Notes: generated from the letters alone by a model not told the origin. A stretch of DNA of 64,000 nt from Paenibacillus segetis (GCF_014639155.1 NZ_BMFT01000002.1:62001-126000); one strand, 5' to 3'. Shown: positions 1 through 8,719, counted from the first letter of the stretch. Translations and numbers: made by a program.

Positions 1-1209
1 ATCCGCACAGTAAGCGGTACCCGAGGATGGCGAAAAAGTAGGCAAGGTACGGGGTTATCTACGCTGCAAATTTCGCTGATCTCCTCCGTATTAAGTGTTT
101 TTGTAACTGTATTATTGATTGGTTTGATGTCTGGATTCCCATTCTCTACCCGTGGTGGCAACGGCGGATCGTTCTTAGGTTCGGGTACCGGGGATCCTTA
201 TGAACGGATCAGCCAGGCGGCTTCGAAGGTTGGGCCAACGGTGGTAAGTATTCTGAGTCATAATGAATTCTCTAATGACGACCCTGATTTGGCGGCGCTT
301 GGTTCGGGAGTTATTTTTAAGAAGGAAAATGGCAAGGCGTATATTATTACAAATGCACATGTGATCTCTGGAGCAGGTGATCTGGAGGTCGTGACTAGTG
401 AAGGCAAGTCTAAGAAGGCTACCGTTACTGGCCAAGACCAGATGAATGATCTTGCAGTGCTGGAGATCGATGATCAAGGCGTCGATACAGTCATTCCAAT
501 TGGAGACTCTCAGAAGCTCAAGCAGGGTGAGACGGTGATTGCTATTGGAAATCCGCTCGGTCTTGGCGGGACGCTCACTTCAGGTATTGTTAGCTTCACG
601 AATCGAATGATTCCAGTGTCACTGAACCAGGATGGTATATACGATTGGGAGCAAGAAGTGATCCAGACGGATGCAGCGATTAACGAAGGCAATAGTGGCG
701 GTGCATTAGTTGATCTGAACGGACGATTGATCGGAATTAACACTATGAAGATTTCCGATACGGGGGTAGAAGGTCTCGGATTTGCTATTCCTGTGAATGA
801 GGTTATGAAGACGGTAGATGATTTAATGATACATGGCAAAGTGGTACGTCCTTACCTGGGAGTATATACACTGGATCTGGATAATCCCTATTCCGAAATA
901 AGCGAAGAGCAGCGCAAGGAGCTTAAGCTACCGGATGATTTGAAGAAGGGTGTTATCGTTCTTGAGGCACATGGTCCGGCAAAGGAAGCAGGATTTAAGC
1001 TCAACGATATTATTACTAAGCTCGATAAACAGCCGATTGACTCCACGCGCGAGCTGCGCAAATACTTATATGATCACAAGAAGATTGGGGATACGATGGA
1101 GGTTGGCTTTTACCGTGATGGCAAACTTCAGAGTGTAACGCTGAAGCTGGCGGATAAGCCATCGGAGGCAGAAATTGATGATGGGTTAGACGCGGATACG
1201 GATAAATAG
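1..1209 (+). CDS. HtrA/DegP-family membrane-anchored serine protease, 5' end outside window
   Basis: Quality-control protease of the S1C family, expected outside the cytoplasmic membrane. The frame stays open to the window edge, so the N-terminus is missing. What remains starts with an Arg/Lys-rich cytoplasmic tail, then one hydrophobic helix at about nt 64-130, a low-complexity Gly/Ser linker, and the trypsin-like fold with the full triad: His in TNAHVI, Asp in NDLAVL, Ser in GNSGGAL. A single PDZ domain closes the protein, with ligand-loop sequence YLGVYT. A TTG at 115 could be taken as a start, but it lies inside the transmembrane helix and would remove the anchor, so I reject it. The CxxH/CxxC gene and rlmH further on match the usual walRK-yycHI-walJ-htrA-rlmH order, so this is probably the yyxA/htrC-type member. 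Confidence 0.93.
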   Translation: MRTVSGTRGWRKSRQGTGLSTLQISLISSVLSVFVTVLLIGLMSGFPFSTRGGNGGSFLGSGTGDPYERISQAASKVGPTVVSILSHNEFSNDDPDLAALGSGVIFKKENGKAYIITNAHVISGAGDLEVVTSEGKSKKATVTGQDQMNDLAVLEIDDQGVDTVIPIGDSQKLKQGETVIAIGNPLGLGGTLTSGIVSFTNRMIPVSLNQDGIYDWEQEVIQTDAAINEGNSGGALVDLNGRLIGINTMKISDTGVEGLGFAIPVNEVMKTVDDLMIHGKVVRPYLGVYTLDLDNPYSEISEEQRKELKLPDDLKKGVIVLEAHGPAKEAGFKLNDIITKLDKQPIDSTRELRKYLYDHKKIGDTMEVGFYRDGKLQSVTLKLADKPSEAEIDDGLDADTDK

Positions 1210-1251
1210 GCAATCACTCAGTTCGTTGGCAGTATACAGATGATAAGTCAC

Positions 1252-1318
1252 AAGGAGATCACCATACATTAAGGCCGTTTTAATGGACGTCTGAAGTGTA
1301 ACCGGGGTCTCCTTTTTT
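1252..1318 (+). terminator. Intrinsic terminator between htrA and glpD, possibly a glpD leader attenuator
   Basis: AAGGAGATC (1252-1260) pairs with GGTCTCCTT (1306-1314, one G-U), followed by six T. A second small hairpin, CATTAA (1267-1272) with TTAATG (1280-1285), sits inside the long loop. It ends the htrA transcript, or it acts in a glpD leader, as the GlpP-antiterminated terminator does in Bacillus subtilis. The sequence does not decide between these. Confidence 0.6.
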
Positions 1319-1342
1319 ACGCAAAAGGAGGAGACACAGGTT

Positions 1343-3064
1343 ATGGTAGATTCTTTATTTTCTAGTACTGAAAGAGATCAAAGGCTTCAGCAAATGTCTT
1401 CATTGCCTTTGGACGTACTTATAATTGGTGGCGGGATCACTGGAGCGGGTATTGCACTAGATGCTGCGACGCGGGGAATGAAGGTTGGATTGATCGATAT
1501 GCAGGATTTTGCTGCAGGTACTTCCAGTCGTTCGACCAAACTAGTGCATGGTGGACTCCGTTATTTGAAACAACTCGAAGTAGGATTGGTCGCCGAGGTC
1601 GGCAAAGAGCGTGCCATTGTATATGAGAACGGTCCCCATGTGACGACGCCGGAATGGATGCTGTTACCTATCTATAAAGGGGGGACATTTGGCAAATTTA
1701 GTACCTCTCTCGGTCTACGAGTGTACGATTTCTTAGCAGGTGTAAACCGAGAGGAACGGCGGAGTATGCTGACGGCAACTGAAACTCTGGGCAAAGAGCC
1801 GTTACTGAATGCTAGTGATTTACTTGGCGGGGGATATTATGTCGAGTATCGCACGGATGATGCGCGGCTTACGATTGAAGTGTTGAAGGAGGCCGTGCAC
1901 CGGGGAGCGCAAGCGGTAAATTATTCGAAGCTGAATCAATTTCTATATGAGAACGGTAAAATAATAGGAGCATCTATAGTAGATGTGATTAGTGGTAATA
2001 CATATGAAGTTCGTGCACGAAAAATAGTTAATGCAGCAGGCCCTTGGGTCGATACACTGCGTGAGCTGGATCATTCGAAAAAGGGTAAGCGGCTTCAATT
2101 AACGAAGGGGATTCATTTGGTAATCGATCAGCGTCGTTTTCCGCTACGGCAGGCAATTTATTTCGATACGGTAGATGGCCGTATGATGTTCGCTATTCCT
2201 CGAGATGGCAAGGCTTATATCGGGACAACCGATACGGAATATAGGGGAGATATTGCCCATCCGCAGGTGACAGTAGCTGACCGCCAGTATGTACTGGAGG
2301 CTCTTCATCATATGTTCCCAGAGATCGATTTAACGGAAGAAGATGTGGAGTCGAGTTGGGCCGGTGTCCGTCCACTGATCTATGAGGAGGGGAAAGGTCC
2401 TTCAGAGATATCGCGAAAAGATGAAATTTGGCAGTCGGAATCGGGCCTCATTTCAATGGCCGGAGGCAAGCTAACGGGCTATCGCAAAATGGCAGAAACG
2501 GTTGTGGACCGAGTCGCAACGCAGTTGGAAGCAGAAAGTGTAGCAGGAGCAACTAGTGCCCTGTCCTTTTTGGTGTGTTCGACCAAGAACATTCCAATTT
2601 CGGGCGGAGCGGTGGGAGGCTCGGGCTCTTTTGGATACTATGTGGCGAAGAAAACAGAAGAAGGAGTTGACCGAGGCATTCCTCATGATGTGGCGCAGGG
2701 TTGGGCTCGTAAGTATGGCTCTAATGTAGACCGTTTATATACATGGTCTGCTGTATTTACCGCTCTAGCGGAGGATTTCTCCGGTGGTGAGCTACCATTT
2801 GAAGTAGGCGCTCCGTTGCTGTATGCGATCAATGAGGAAATGGCTGTGACACCTGTGGATTTTTTTGTACGGCGGACGGGGGCTCTGTTATTTAATATAG
2901 CGTGGGTTGAAAAGTGGAAGGAGCCTGTTATTGAATACATGGCGAATTATTTAAATTGGACAGCAGAAACGAGGTCTAAGTATACCACTGAGCTGGAATT
3001 GGCGCTGCAGGAGGCGACTGTTCCTATTACGGCTAAGGATGGGTTGGATGGATCAGCATCATAG
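1343..3064 (+). CDS. glpD: Aerobic glycerol-3-phosphate dehydrogenase
   Basis: FAD enzyme that oxidises sn-glycerol-3-phosphate to dihydroxyacetone phosphate and passes electrons to menaquinone at the membrane surface. It is 573 residues, the normal length. The N-terminal Rossmann motif IIGGGITGAGIALDA (about 26-40) and the downstream SSRSTKLVHGGLRYL stretch are diagnostic of GlpD. The DAO substrate domain and the C-terminal cap follow. AAAGGAGGAG lies 9 nt before the ATG. No glpF, glpK or glpP is in the window, so glpD stands alone, inserted between htrA and the CxxH/CxxC gene that usually follow each other. Control through the hairpin just upstream is possible. Confidence 0.97.
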   Translation: MVDSLFSSTERDQRLQQMSSLPLDVLIIGGGITGAGIALDAATRGMKVGLIDMQDFAAGTSSRSTKLVHGGLRYLKQLEVGLVAEVGKERAIVYENGPHVTTPEWMLLPIYKGGTFGKFSTSLGLRVYDFLAGVNREERRSMLTATETLGKEPLLNASDLLGGGYYVEYRTDDARLTIEVLKEAVHRGAQAVNYSKLNQFLYENGKIIGASIVDVISGNTYEVRARKIVNAAGPWVDTLRELDHSKKGKRLQLTKGIHLVIDQRRFPLRQAIYFDTVDGRMMFAIPRDGKAYIGTTDTEYRGDIAHPQVTVADRQYVLEALHHMFPEIDLTEEDVESSWAGVRPLIYEEGKGPSEISRKDEIWQSESGLISMAGGKLTGYRKMAETVVDRVATQLEAESVAGATSALSFLVCSTKNIPISGGAVGGSGSFGYYVAKKTEEGVDRGIPHDVAQGWARKYGSNVDRLYTWSAVFTALAEDFSGGELPFEVGAPLLYAINEEMAVTPVDFFVRRTGALLFNIAWVEKWKEPVIEYMANYLNWTAETRSKYTTELELALQEATVPITAKDGLDGSAS

Positions 3065-3285
3065 GTTGATTAAAAACGGGGAAAGCTATATGAAGGACAG
3101 AGATTACCTTGGGTATAAGACAGGTGTTAGGAGTGCGGGATTGTCTGGGAATCATTTCTGATAGAGTTAACGTGAGCAAAGCGGTTCCTTTTTGGCCGGG
3201 AGTGTGGTAGAACAGATAAAGGGTAATAACTAGAGGTAGGAAGCCACACTTTAGAGAGACAGTATAGAGAGGATGCTACTAGCTT

Positions 3286-3453
3286 ATGTTCATCGTATGT
3301 AAAGACCATGTGGAATTAGCCATTGATATGTTTGTTGACGAGTTTGAGGATGCACCGGATATTGTAAAATTGGAAGATACGAAGTTTGCCAACTGGGAAC
3401 CGCCTGTGACTTGCCAAGAGTGTAAGGAGAAGGCTGAGTTTTTGGTTGTGTGA
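3286..3453 (+). CDS. CxxH/CxxC mini-protein (BA_5709-type family), 55 aa
   Basis: Tiny conserved Firmicute protein of unknown function. It has a CKDH motif near the N-terminus (CxxH, residues 5-8) and a CQEC motif near the C-terminus (CxxC), which together could bind one zinc. The middle is acidic (VDEFEDAPDIVKLED), as in the family. The gene normally sits just before rlmH; here about 4.4 kb of other genes separate the two. AGAGAGG lies about 14 nt before the ATG, rather far. The identification rests on the paired motifs, size and synteny. Confidence 0.85.
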   Translation: MFIVCKDHVELAIDMFVDEFEDAPDIVKLEDTKFANWEPPVTCQECKEKAEFLVV

Positions 3454-3517
3454 GATATAACTGCTATAACTGTAGGTTATGCAGAGTGACAAGGTAATAA
3501 TTTAATATAATTATTAG

Positions 3518-3561
3518 AAAAGGCAGCTTCTCAAGAGTCATGATGAAGCGGGCCTTTTTTT
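3518..3561 (+). terminator. Rho-independent terminator after the CxxH/CxxC gene
   Basis: AAAAGG...CCTTTT, with an inner GCTTC/GAAGC pairing, ending in a run of seven T. Confidence 0.8.
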
Positions 3562-3715
3562 ACGTTTGAAAAGGTTTGAGATGCTGGTTCTATTACACAT
3601 TGCTGATCCTTTAACAAATGTCATATAGACTCATGACCTTTTGTAACTAGTAAGCTTTGAAAGGGTTACATTATAATGAAGAATAAGTCAGCAGAGTGTA
3701 TAGGGGTGAGATTCA

Positions 3716-5503
3716 TTGTTTAACCTTGTCAAGCAGTGGTTTTGGTATGATTGGTTGGTTCTATTGATTCGGATTATTTTGTTTGGTTCTTTACTTGTTA
3801 CCATGACATATGTATCTGAGGATATACCGATAGCTTTGTGGCTTATTATTTTATGGGGCATTATGGCTTTCTCGGTTCCTTGGTTCTGTTTGCAACTGCA
3901 TTTCACGTATTATCTGATCGCAGAGATGGTTCTTACGGGAGGACTCTGCTTATATTTGGCATCCCTGTTTCCTGAATCTTATGTGACCTTTCTCGCGCCT
4001 GCTTTTATGATTGCTAGCAATAGTGCTCAAAAGTCATATCGTTGGTCGGGACCCATTACGATCATCTTGATACCATTCTTGTTAGCGGAGCTATCTCAGC
4101 AAGAGAGTGCATCGACTATGATCCTAGACTTTGGATTGGTGTACACGATTGGGTTTGCGTTTCAATTGCTTGTGGTCAATCATCGACAGAGTGGAATTAT
4201 TAGGGACCAAAATACCGTTCTGGAGCAGTATATCTCTCAAGTGGAGCGCATGACGCTTTTAGAAGAACGAAATCGGATATCCAAGGATCTACACGATACG
4301 CTGGGCCATTCGTTTACTTCCATTATAATGGGGCTCGAAACACTACGTTCCGATGTAAACACCTCTGAAGGTGAGCAAAAAGTGAGTTCCTTGTTAAAGT
4401 TAACTCGCAGTAACTTGGATGAAATTCGTCGATATTTACATCATGTTGGCTCTAATGGAGATACATTAACTGTAATTCAGTCGTTACAGAAATTAGTTGA
4501 TGAATTCCGAACGTTCTCTAAGGTGGAGATTCGCTTCAGAACGTTCGGAGAGGAATATTTGGTGCCAAATCAAGCTAAGATGACCTTATACAGGTGTCTG
4601 CAGGAGTCTTTAACCAATGCCGTACGTCATGGACAAGCTAGTGAAATTGTCATAAACCTGCATTATGAGGAGAAACAGATCAGGTTGGAAGTACAGGATA
4701 ATGGGTTAGGTACTGAAGATTTACAAGCAGGCTTTGGCGTAACAGCTATGAAAGAGCGCGCATCCAACTTGCAAGGGCAAGTATATATATACTCTAAGCC
4801 TGGAGAAGGAACGGTTGTGACATGTAATTTACCAAGGCTTGTGGAACTCCAAGAGGGACAGATACGATTATTGCTGGTGGATGACCAGCCTTACATCCGA
4901 GATAGTCTGCGAATTATTTTAGAGAGAGAACAGGACTTTGAAATAGTGGGTATGGCAGAGGATGGTGCTCGGGCACTCGAACTTTGCGGGCAGAATCGAC
5001 CTCATGTGGTGTTGATGGACTTAAATATGTCCGGTATGGATGGAGCAGAAGCAACCAAACGTATCAAGCAACAGTGGCCGGATGTACGGGTGTTGATCCT
5101 GACTACTTTTCAAGAAACGGAGAGGGCGGTCGAAGCTCTGAGGTATGGGGCAGATGGATACTTGTTAAAGTCTACCGAACCGCAAGAACTATTTGAAACG
5201 ATACGTCTCGTACATCGTGGTGTCAAAATGATTGCACCAGATATTACGAATGTATTAATTGATAACTATGAGGTGCATGCGATATCCGAGGCGCCAACTG
5301 AGAAGGACAACGAATATGGTCTAACACCGCGCGAACTCGAAATTTTAGAATGCCTCTCAAAGGGGCTACGTTATAAATCGATAGCAGCTAAATTGTATTT
5401 ATCCGACGGAACCGTAAGGAATTATGCTTCTACGATCTATGCCAAGCTGGGCGTACGTAACCGAGAAGAGGCGATACAGAAAGCATTTGGAACTCAGGAA
5501 TAA
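3716..5503 (+). CDS. Fused NarL-type two-component protein: membrane histidine kinase joined to a LuxR-output response regulator
   Basis: 595 residues in one open frame. Residues 1-155 form about five or six membrane helices with almost no extracellular loops, so the signal is probably sensed in or at the membrane. A HisKA_3 dimerisation domain follows (phospho-acceptor His193 in KDLHDTLGH), then the ATPase domain (N box CLQESLTNAVRHG about 294-306; G1 box DNGLG 328-332). After a short linker (373-382) comes a receiver domain (acid pair Asp389/390, phospho-Asp435, Lys486) and a C-terminal LuxR helix-turn-helix (about 533-590). Such kinases and regulators are usually separate neighbouring genes. 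Start is TTG behind AGGGGTGAG. An in-frame GTG at 4841, with only AAGG 3 nt before it, could in principle give a free regulator, but there is no good ribosome site. The membrane 'sensor' protein downstream may belong to the same pathway. Confidence 0.92.
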   Translation: MFNLVKQWFWYDWLVLLIRIILFGSLLVTMTYVSEDIPIALWLIILWGIMAFSVPWFCLQLHFTYYLIAEMVLTGGLCLYLASLFPESYVTFLAPAFMIASNSAQKSYRWSGPITIILIPFLLAELSQQESASTMILDFGLVYTIGFAFQLLVVNHRQSGIIRDQNTVLEQYISQVERMTLLEERNRISKDLHDTLGHSFTSIIMGLETLRSDVNTSEGEQKVSSLLKLTRSNLDEIRRYLHHVGSNGDTLTVIQSLQKLVDEFRTFSKVEIRFRTFGEEYLVPNQAKMTLYRCLQESLTNAVRHGQASEIVINLHYEEKQIRLEVQDNGLGTEDLQAGFGVTAMKERASNLQGQVYIYSKPGEGTVVTCNLPRLVELQEGQIRLLLVDDQPYIRDSLRIILEREQDFEIVGMAEDGARALELCGQNRPHVVLMDLNMSGMDGAEATKRIKQQWPDVRVLILTTFQETERAVEALRYGADGYLLKSTEPQELFETIRLVHRGVKMIAPDITNVLIDNYEVHAISEAPTEKDNEYGLTPRELEILECLSKGLRYKSIAAKLYLSDGTVRNYASTIYAKLGVRNREEAIQKAFGTQE

Positions 5504-5544
5504 CCCGATAAATGAATAGCTGAGTTGCCAAAGTCGAACAACCG

Positions 5545-5595
5545 AGCACCCTACCGTCTAAATCCTCCCCGGAAGTAGATGATAGGGTGCTTTTT
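5545..5595 (+). terminator. Rho-independent terminator after the fused two-component gene
   Basis: AGCACCCTA (5545-5553) pairs with TAGGGTGCT (5583-5591), followed by TTTTT. Confidence 0.85.
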
Positions 5596-5707
5596 GGTGT
5601 GGAATTTTTGTCATATGACATTATGGCACTGGTCGATTTTACATCACAAGCACTAGCATAAGAGCTGTACAGATGATGGATTTTTAAAGTTGAGAGGGAG
5701 GCTAGAC

Positions 5708-6304
5708 GTGAATCAAACCATTTGGAAACACATAAGGAATTTTTGCTTTTTGCTACGCACCTTTGCTACGGGGTTGTTCTACTTTTGCTTTTATTTGCTG
5801 GGTATCACATTTGGGGTCACAATGGCCTTCACTATAATAGGGATTCCAATCCTCTATTATGTTTTGCGATCCGCGGATAGGTTCGTACAGTACGAACGGG
5901 TCCTGACCAAAGTCTACACAGATATCTCCATTCGCACGCTTCCAACCCGGACGAGGGTAGAGGGAGGTATATGGGAACAGGTTAGAGCTGATCTATTGGA
6001 TACACATAATTGGAAAATGATTTGCTGGCTTATGCTGAGATTCGTTGTCGGGATTATTAGTCTCGTTTGTGCCGCTCTTTTCTATGTGACACCGATTATC
6101 TTCATGTTAGCCCCCGTATTATACCGATTGGATCATTTTGCAATATCATTTTTTGGTATTCAAATTAGAACTTTCGGAGACTCAATTCTTTCCATGATTG
6201 CAGGTGCAGTATTTACGTGGATCGGTTTATACCTTGGGAATGTCCTGGTGAAGATGATTGGCGGGAACACGCGTCGGATGGTTAAAAGTTTAGTTAGAAA
6301 ATAA
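5708..6304 (+). CDS. Membrane 'sensor' domain protein (PF13796-like)
   Basis: 198 residues with two hydrophobic hairpins (about 15-55 and 100-155) separated by a soluble stretch, and a further helix near 170-190. The first hairpin (LLRTFATGLFYFCFYLLGITFG...TIIGIPILYYVLR) has the pattern of the 'putative sensor' domain that in actinobacteria and bacilli accompanies NarL-type kinases. Here it lies directly after a kinase-regulator fusion that has its own membrane domain, so it may be an accessory signal-input subunit; this is inference. I chose the GTG at 5708 because AGGGAGG is 6 nt upstream. A TTG at 5690 would place the Shine-Dalgarno inside the gene. Confidence 0.7.
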   Translation: MNQTIWKHIRNFCFLLRTFATGLFYFCFYLLGITFGVTMAFTIIGIPILYYVLRSADRFVQYERVLTKVYTDISIRTLPTRTRVEGGIWEQVRADLLDTHNWKMICWLMLRFVVGIISLVCAALFYVTPIIFMLAPVLYRLDHFAISFFGIQIRTFGDSILSMIAGAVFTWIGLYLGNVLVKMIGGNTRRMVKSLVRK

Positions 6305-6365
6305 AGTGATGAGAAAACAAAAACGGATAAGTGGACTTTATATCAAATGAAAGTGGGGAGAAATT

Positions 6366-6995
6366 ATGGCATCGTCATTTATGAAAAAATGTATACAGTC
6401 CCTTTGGATGATGTGGGAGAGTGTATTTGACTTTATAACCAGATTTCGAAGTCAGTCTGTAAGGAGTTATGGCATATGTAAATTGGTGGTCAGACAGCAT
6501 CACGGAAGGAGTATTACCTGTCTTGATGGGCAGCGGATCGTTGCCGGAGATTGGGTGGGTGAACTTCATCTGGATAATCGGGAGGTACTACAGCTTACAC
6601 GTGAATTTGGTGCAGATCGGGCTGGGATCAAGACAGCACGTTTGCTGCGCGATGCAATGAGAGAAATTAGTCGGGAGCTTACTAGTAATCCGGAACTGAC
6701 AAAAGTCCAGGCTTTAACGGGGATTACGCTACTTCACCGAGGTATCATCCACGGAATAGGGTTTGAGCAACATCCCATCGAGTCCAAATGGCAGCACCTA
6801 TGGTTCGGGATGTATCTTCGCTTACTACTTCGTGTGATGCATCCCGAAGGCAAACAACGAGTCGAACACAGAACGGAGAAATTATCTCCCATGCGGTTAG
6901 TGATTAGTCAGCAGTCTTTGAAAGAGCGGTTTACGGTACGGAAAGTTGGTTTTCAGCATCTACAGAAGCGAGGGAAGGAAGCGGCGATTTCATGA
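6366..6995 (+). CDS. YkoP-like protein partnered with a polysaccharide deacetylase
   Basis: 209 residues with no signal peptide or catalytic motif that I recognise. Basic N-terminal region, then a compact alpha/beta-looking core (GDWVGELHLDNREVLQLTREFG, LLRDAMREISRELTSNPELTKVQALTGITLLHRG) and a segment ending in PIESKWQHLWFGMYLRLLLRVMHPEG. The pattern recalls the YkoP-like domain found beside, or fused to, cell-envelope deacetylases in bacilli. The stop overlaps the deacetylase start by 4 nt (ATGA), implying translational coupling and a joint role at the envelope. The family name is from memory; the coupling is plain in the sequence. Confidence 0.6.
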   Translation: MASSFMKKCIQSLWMMWESVFDFITRFRSQSVRSYGICKLVVRQHHGRSITCLDGQRIVAGDWVGELHLDNREVLQLTREFGADRAGIKTARLLRDAMREISRELTSNPELTKVQALTGITLLHRGIIHGIGFEQHPIESKWQHLWFGMYLRLLLRVMHPEGKQRVEHRTEKLSPMRLVISQQSLKERFTVRKVGFQHLQKRGKEAAIS

Positions 6996-7723
6996 TCCGG
7001 ATGCTAATTATTCTATCCATAGATGTGATGATCCTCTATATGATTGTACCCTTTTTTTTTACTCGCATATTTAGGTGGGGCGTCCATTCTAAAGGGAAGG
7101 TAAAGATGGGAATGGCTCTTACTTTCGATGACGGACCTGACCCCATGTATACACCTGTATTACTGGACTTGTTACAAGAGTATGGTGTACAAGCTACTTT
7201 CTTCGTATTGGGTGAGAAGGCTGAGAAATACCCGGAACTGATTCGAAGAATGCACCGGGAAGGGCACCAAATCGGCATTCATAACTATACTCATACACTC
7301 AATTGGGTATCACCCCCATGGACGATTAGACGGGATCAGGTAGATCGCACAGCTAACATTGTCGAGCAAATTACAGGAGAGAGGCCTATTTTTTATCGAC
7401 CTCCTTGGGGACTTCTTAATTTAGGTGATCTTTTCTTCATGAGAAAGTCATATCAGATCGTATTATGGTCTGTCATGGTGGGAGATTGGAAATCAACAGT
7501 TAGCGCAGAACAATTGAAACGTACCTTATTAAATAAGATGAAATCGGGCTCTATCGTCGTTCTACATGACAGTGGTGATACATTTGGGGCAGATGAAGAA
7601 GCGCCAGGGCATATGATATGCGGATTGAAGGAGGTTCTGAAAGAAATTCATAAGAAGGGTTTGCAATGTCTGCGAGTGGATGAGCTGTTGGATAGGGAGA
7701 CTCTTTTGCAACACAATAATTAG
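6992..7723 (+). CDS. Polysaccharide deacetylase (NodB/CE4 family), membrane-anchored
   Basis: Predicted to remove N-acetyl groups from a cell-wall or envelope polysaccharide, outside the membrane. An N-terminal hydrophobic helix (residues 1-25) acts as anchor. The CE4 motifs are in order: TFDDGPDP (base Asp and metal Asp), HNYTH (the two metal His), FYRPPWG, and the terminal SIVVLHDSG motif with the catalytic His. At 243 residues it is a minimal NodB domain. It overlaps the YkoP-like gene by 4 nt and is probably one transcript with it. Substrate cannot be read from the sequence. Confidence 0.92.
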   Translation: MIRMLIILSIDVMILYMIVPFFFTRIFRWGVHSKGKVKMGMALTFDDGPDPMYTPVLLDLLQEYGVQATFFVLGEKAEKYPELIRRMHREGHQIGIHNYTHTLNWVSPPWTIRRDQVDRTANIVEQITGERPIFYRPPWGLLNLGDLFFMRKSYQIVLWSVMVGDWKSTVSAEQLKRTLLNKMKSGSIVVLHDSGDTFGADEEAPGHMICGLKEVLKEIHKKGLQCLRVDELLDRETLLQHNN

Positions 7724-7824
7724 TATGGATACTCTATTGAACCTCATATTAAAGACGAATACAGACAGTAAGCCTATAATCCGTGCTTACAATCCGCGCC
7801 GGGAAGATGATTTATTTGCATTCG

Positions 7825-7833
7825 TGATATAAT
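7825..7833 (+). promoter_or_regulatory. Extended -10 promoter for rlmH
   Basis: TGATATAAT, a perfect TATAAT at 7828-7833 with an upstream TG and no good -35, lies 67 nt before the rlmH start. It fits an extended -10 sigma-A promoter. Confidence 0.5.
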
Positions 7834-7900
7834 AAGCCGAAAAATAACTTTGAAGTGAAGACGTCATATATGGACGTATTTATATATTCAGGAGGCTGTT

Positions 7901-8380
7901 ATGTTTATTCAAATTATTGCGGTGGGGAAGTTGAAGGAGAAGTATTTGGTTCAGGGTATAGCGGAGTATGCGAAGCGGCTGACGCCTTATATTAAGTTTC
8001 AAGTCGTGGAGGTACCCGACGAGAAAGCACCGGAGACGATGAGTGAGGCGGAGGTGCAAGCAGTTAAGGCACGCGAGGGCGAACGCATCCTCGCGCATGT
8101 GAAGAGCGAGGCGCATGTTATTGCGCTCGCGATTGACGGCAAGCTCTGGAGCTCGGAAGAGCTTGCCGCTGAGCTGGACAGGCTCGGTACCTACGGGACG
8201 AGCCATGTCGTGTTCATCATCGGCGGGAGCCACGGGCTCGCCGATGAGGTCATGCGCCGCGCGCAGCAGCGCATGAGTTTTGGGCGCATGACGCTGCCCC
8301 ATCAGCTCATGCGGCTGGTCCTCACCGAGCAGATCTACCGCGCGGTGAAGATCAATCGGGGTGAACCTTACCATAAGTAG
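7901..8380 (+). CDS. rlmH: 23S rRNA (pseudouridine-1915 N3)-methyltransferase RlmH
   Basis: SPOUT-class enzyme that methylates N3 of pseudouridine 1915 in helix 69 of 23S rRNA, using S-adenosylmethionine on the assembled 70S ribosome. The full 159 residues are present. They include the trefoil-knot signature [13 protein letters not shown], the [23 protein letters not shown] stretch and the family C-terminus RGEPYHK. An AGGAGG site lies 8 nt before the ATG. The middle and 3' part of the gene are clearly richer in GC than its neighbours. RlmH closes the conserved walRK-region gene order seen at the left edge. Confidence 0.98.
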   Translation: MFIQIIAVGKLKEKYLVQGIAEYAKRLTPYIKFQVVEVPDEKAPETMSEAEVQAVKAREGERILAHVKSEAHVIALAIDGKLWSSEELAAELDRLGTYGTSHVVFIIGGSHGLADEVMRRAQQRMSFGRMTLPHQLMRLVLTEQIYRAVKINRGEPYHK

Positions 8381-8719
8381 CGGTAAGTTTTTTTGGAGGA
8401 AACTCGCAGATACCTTCAAAATCGCGTTGACCGACATGGGTTTGGGATGGGTCATGCTCGCCGGAAAAGTCAGCGAAAACGGGCATCAGCGTCCTTTTAG
8501 GAGTCAAAGAACGATGCGATACCTGGAGGCCACTGAAAAAGCCCCTCAATCCAAAAAGAGACAGCTTCTTATTTTTTAGAGGAGGCTTTTCTTTATTTCG
8601 GTATGATCAGATCATCCAATCAAAGGCTGGTGGTCCCGATGTTTCCGAAGCAATAGAGTTTTATCTTGAGTCCGTATATACTGCGATAACAAACGTCGAA
8701 TGCTGAATTTCTGGCAGTG
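8381..8719. other. Intergenic region after rlmH with an unassigned short reading frame
   Basis: The GC-rich composition of rlmH continues to about 8550. A 72-codon plus-strand frame from a GTG at 8361 overlaps the rlmH end; it reads like protein (...KLADTFKIALTDMGLGWVML...) but has no separate ribosome site and matches nothing I recognise. It ends in the terminator at 8537-8594. From 8595 to 8719 I see no gene. It could be a dispersed repeat or a gene remnant. Confidence 0.3.
8537..8594 (+). terminator. Terminator downstream of rlmH
   Basis: AAAAGCCCCTC (8537-8547) pairs with GAGGAGGCTTTT (8579-8590, one bulge), ending in a T-rich tail. Confidence 0.6.

Noticed and set aside
115-1209. TTG at 115 as the htrA start
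   Set aside because: The open frame continues to the window edge and the TTG is inside the membrane helix, so the gene is cut rather than starting there.
7880-8455. 191-codon minus-strand frame opposite rlmH
   Set aside because: rlmH is certain on the plus strand and the antisense frame lacks any start signal.
8361-8579. 72-codon frame overlapping the rlmH end as a gene
   Set aside because: No separate ribosome site, no recognisable family, and its first codons are rlmH sequence. Kept only as a note on the gap.
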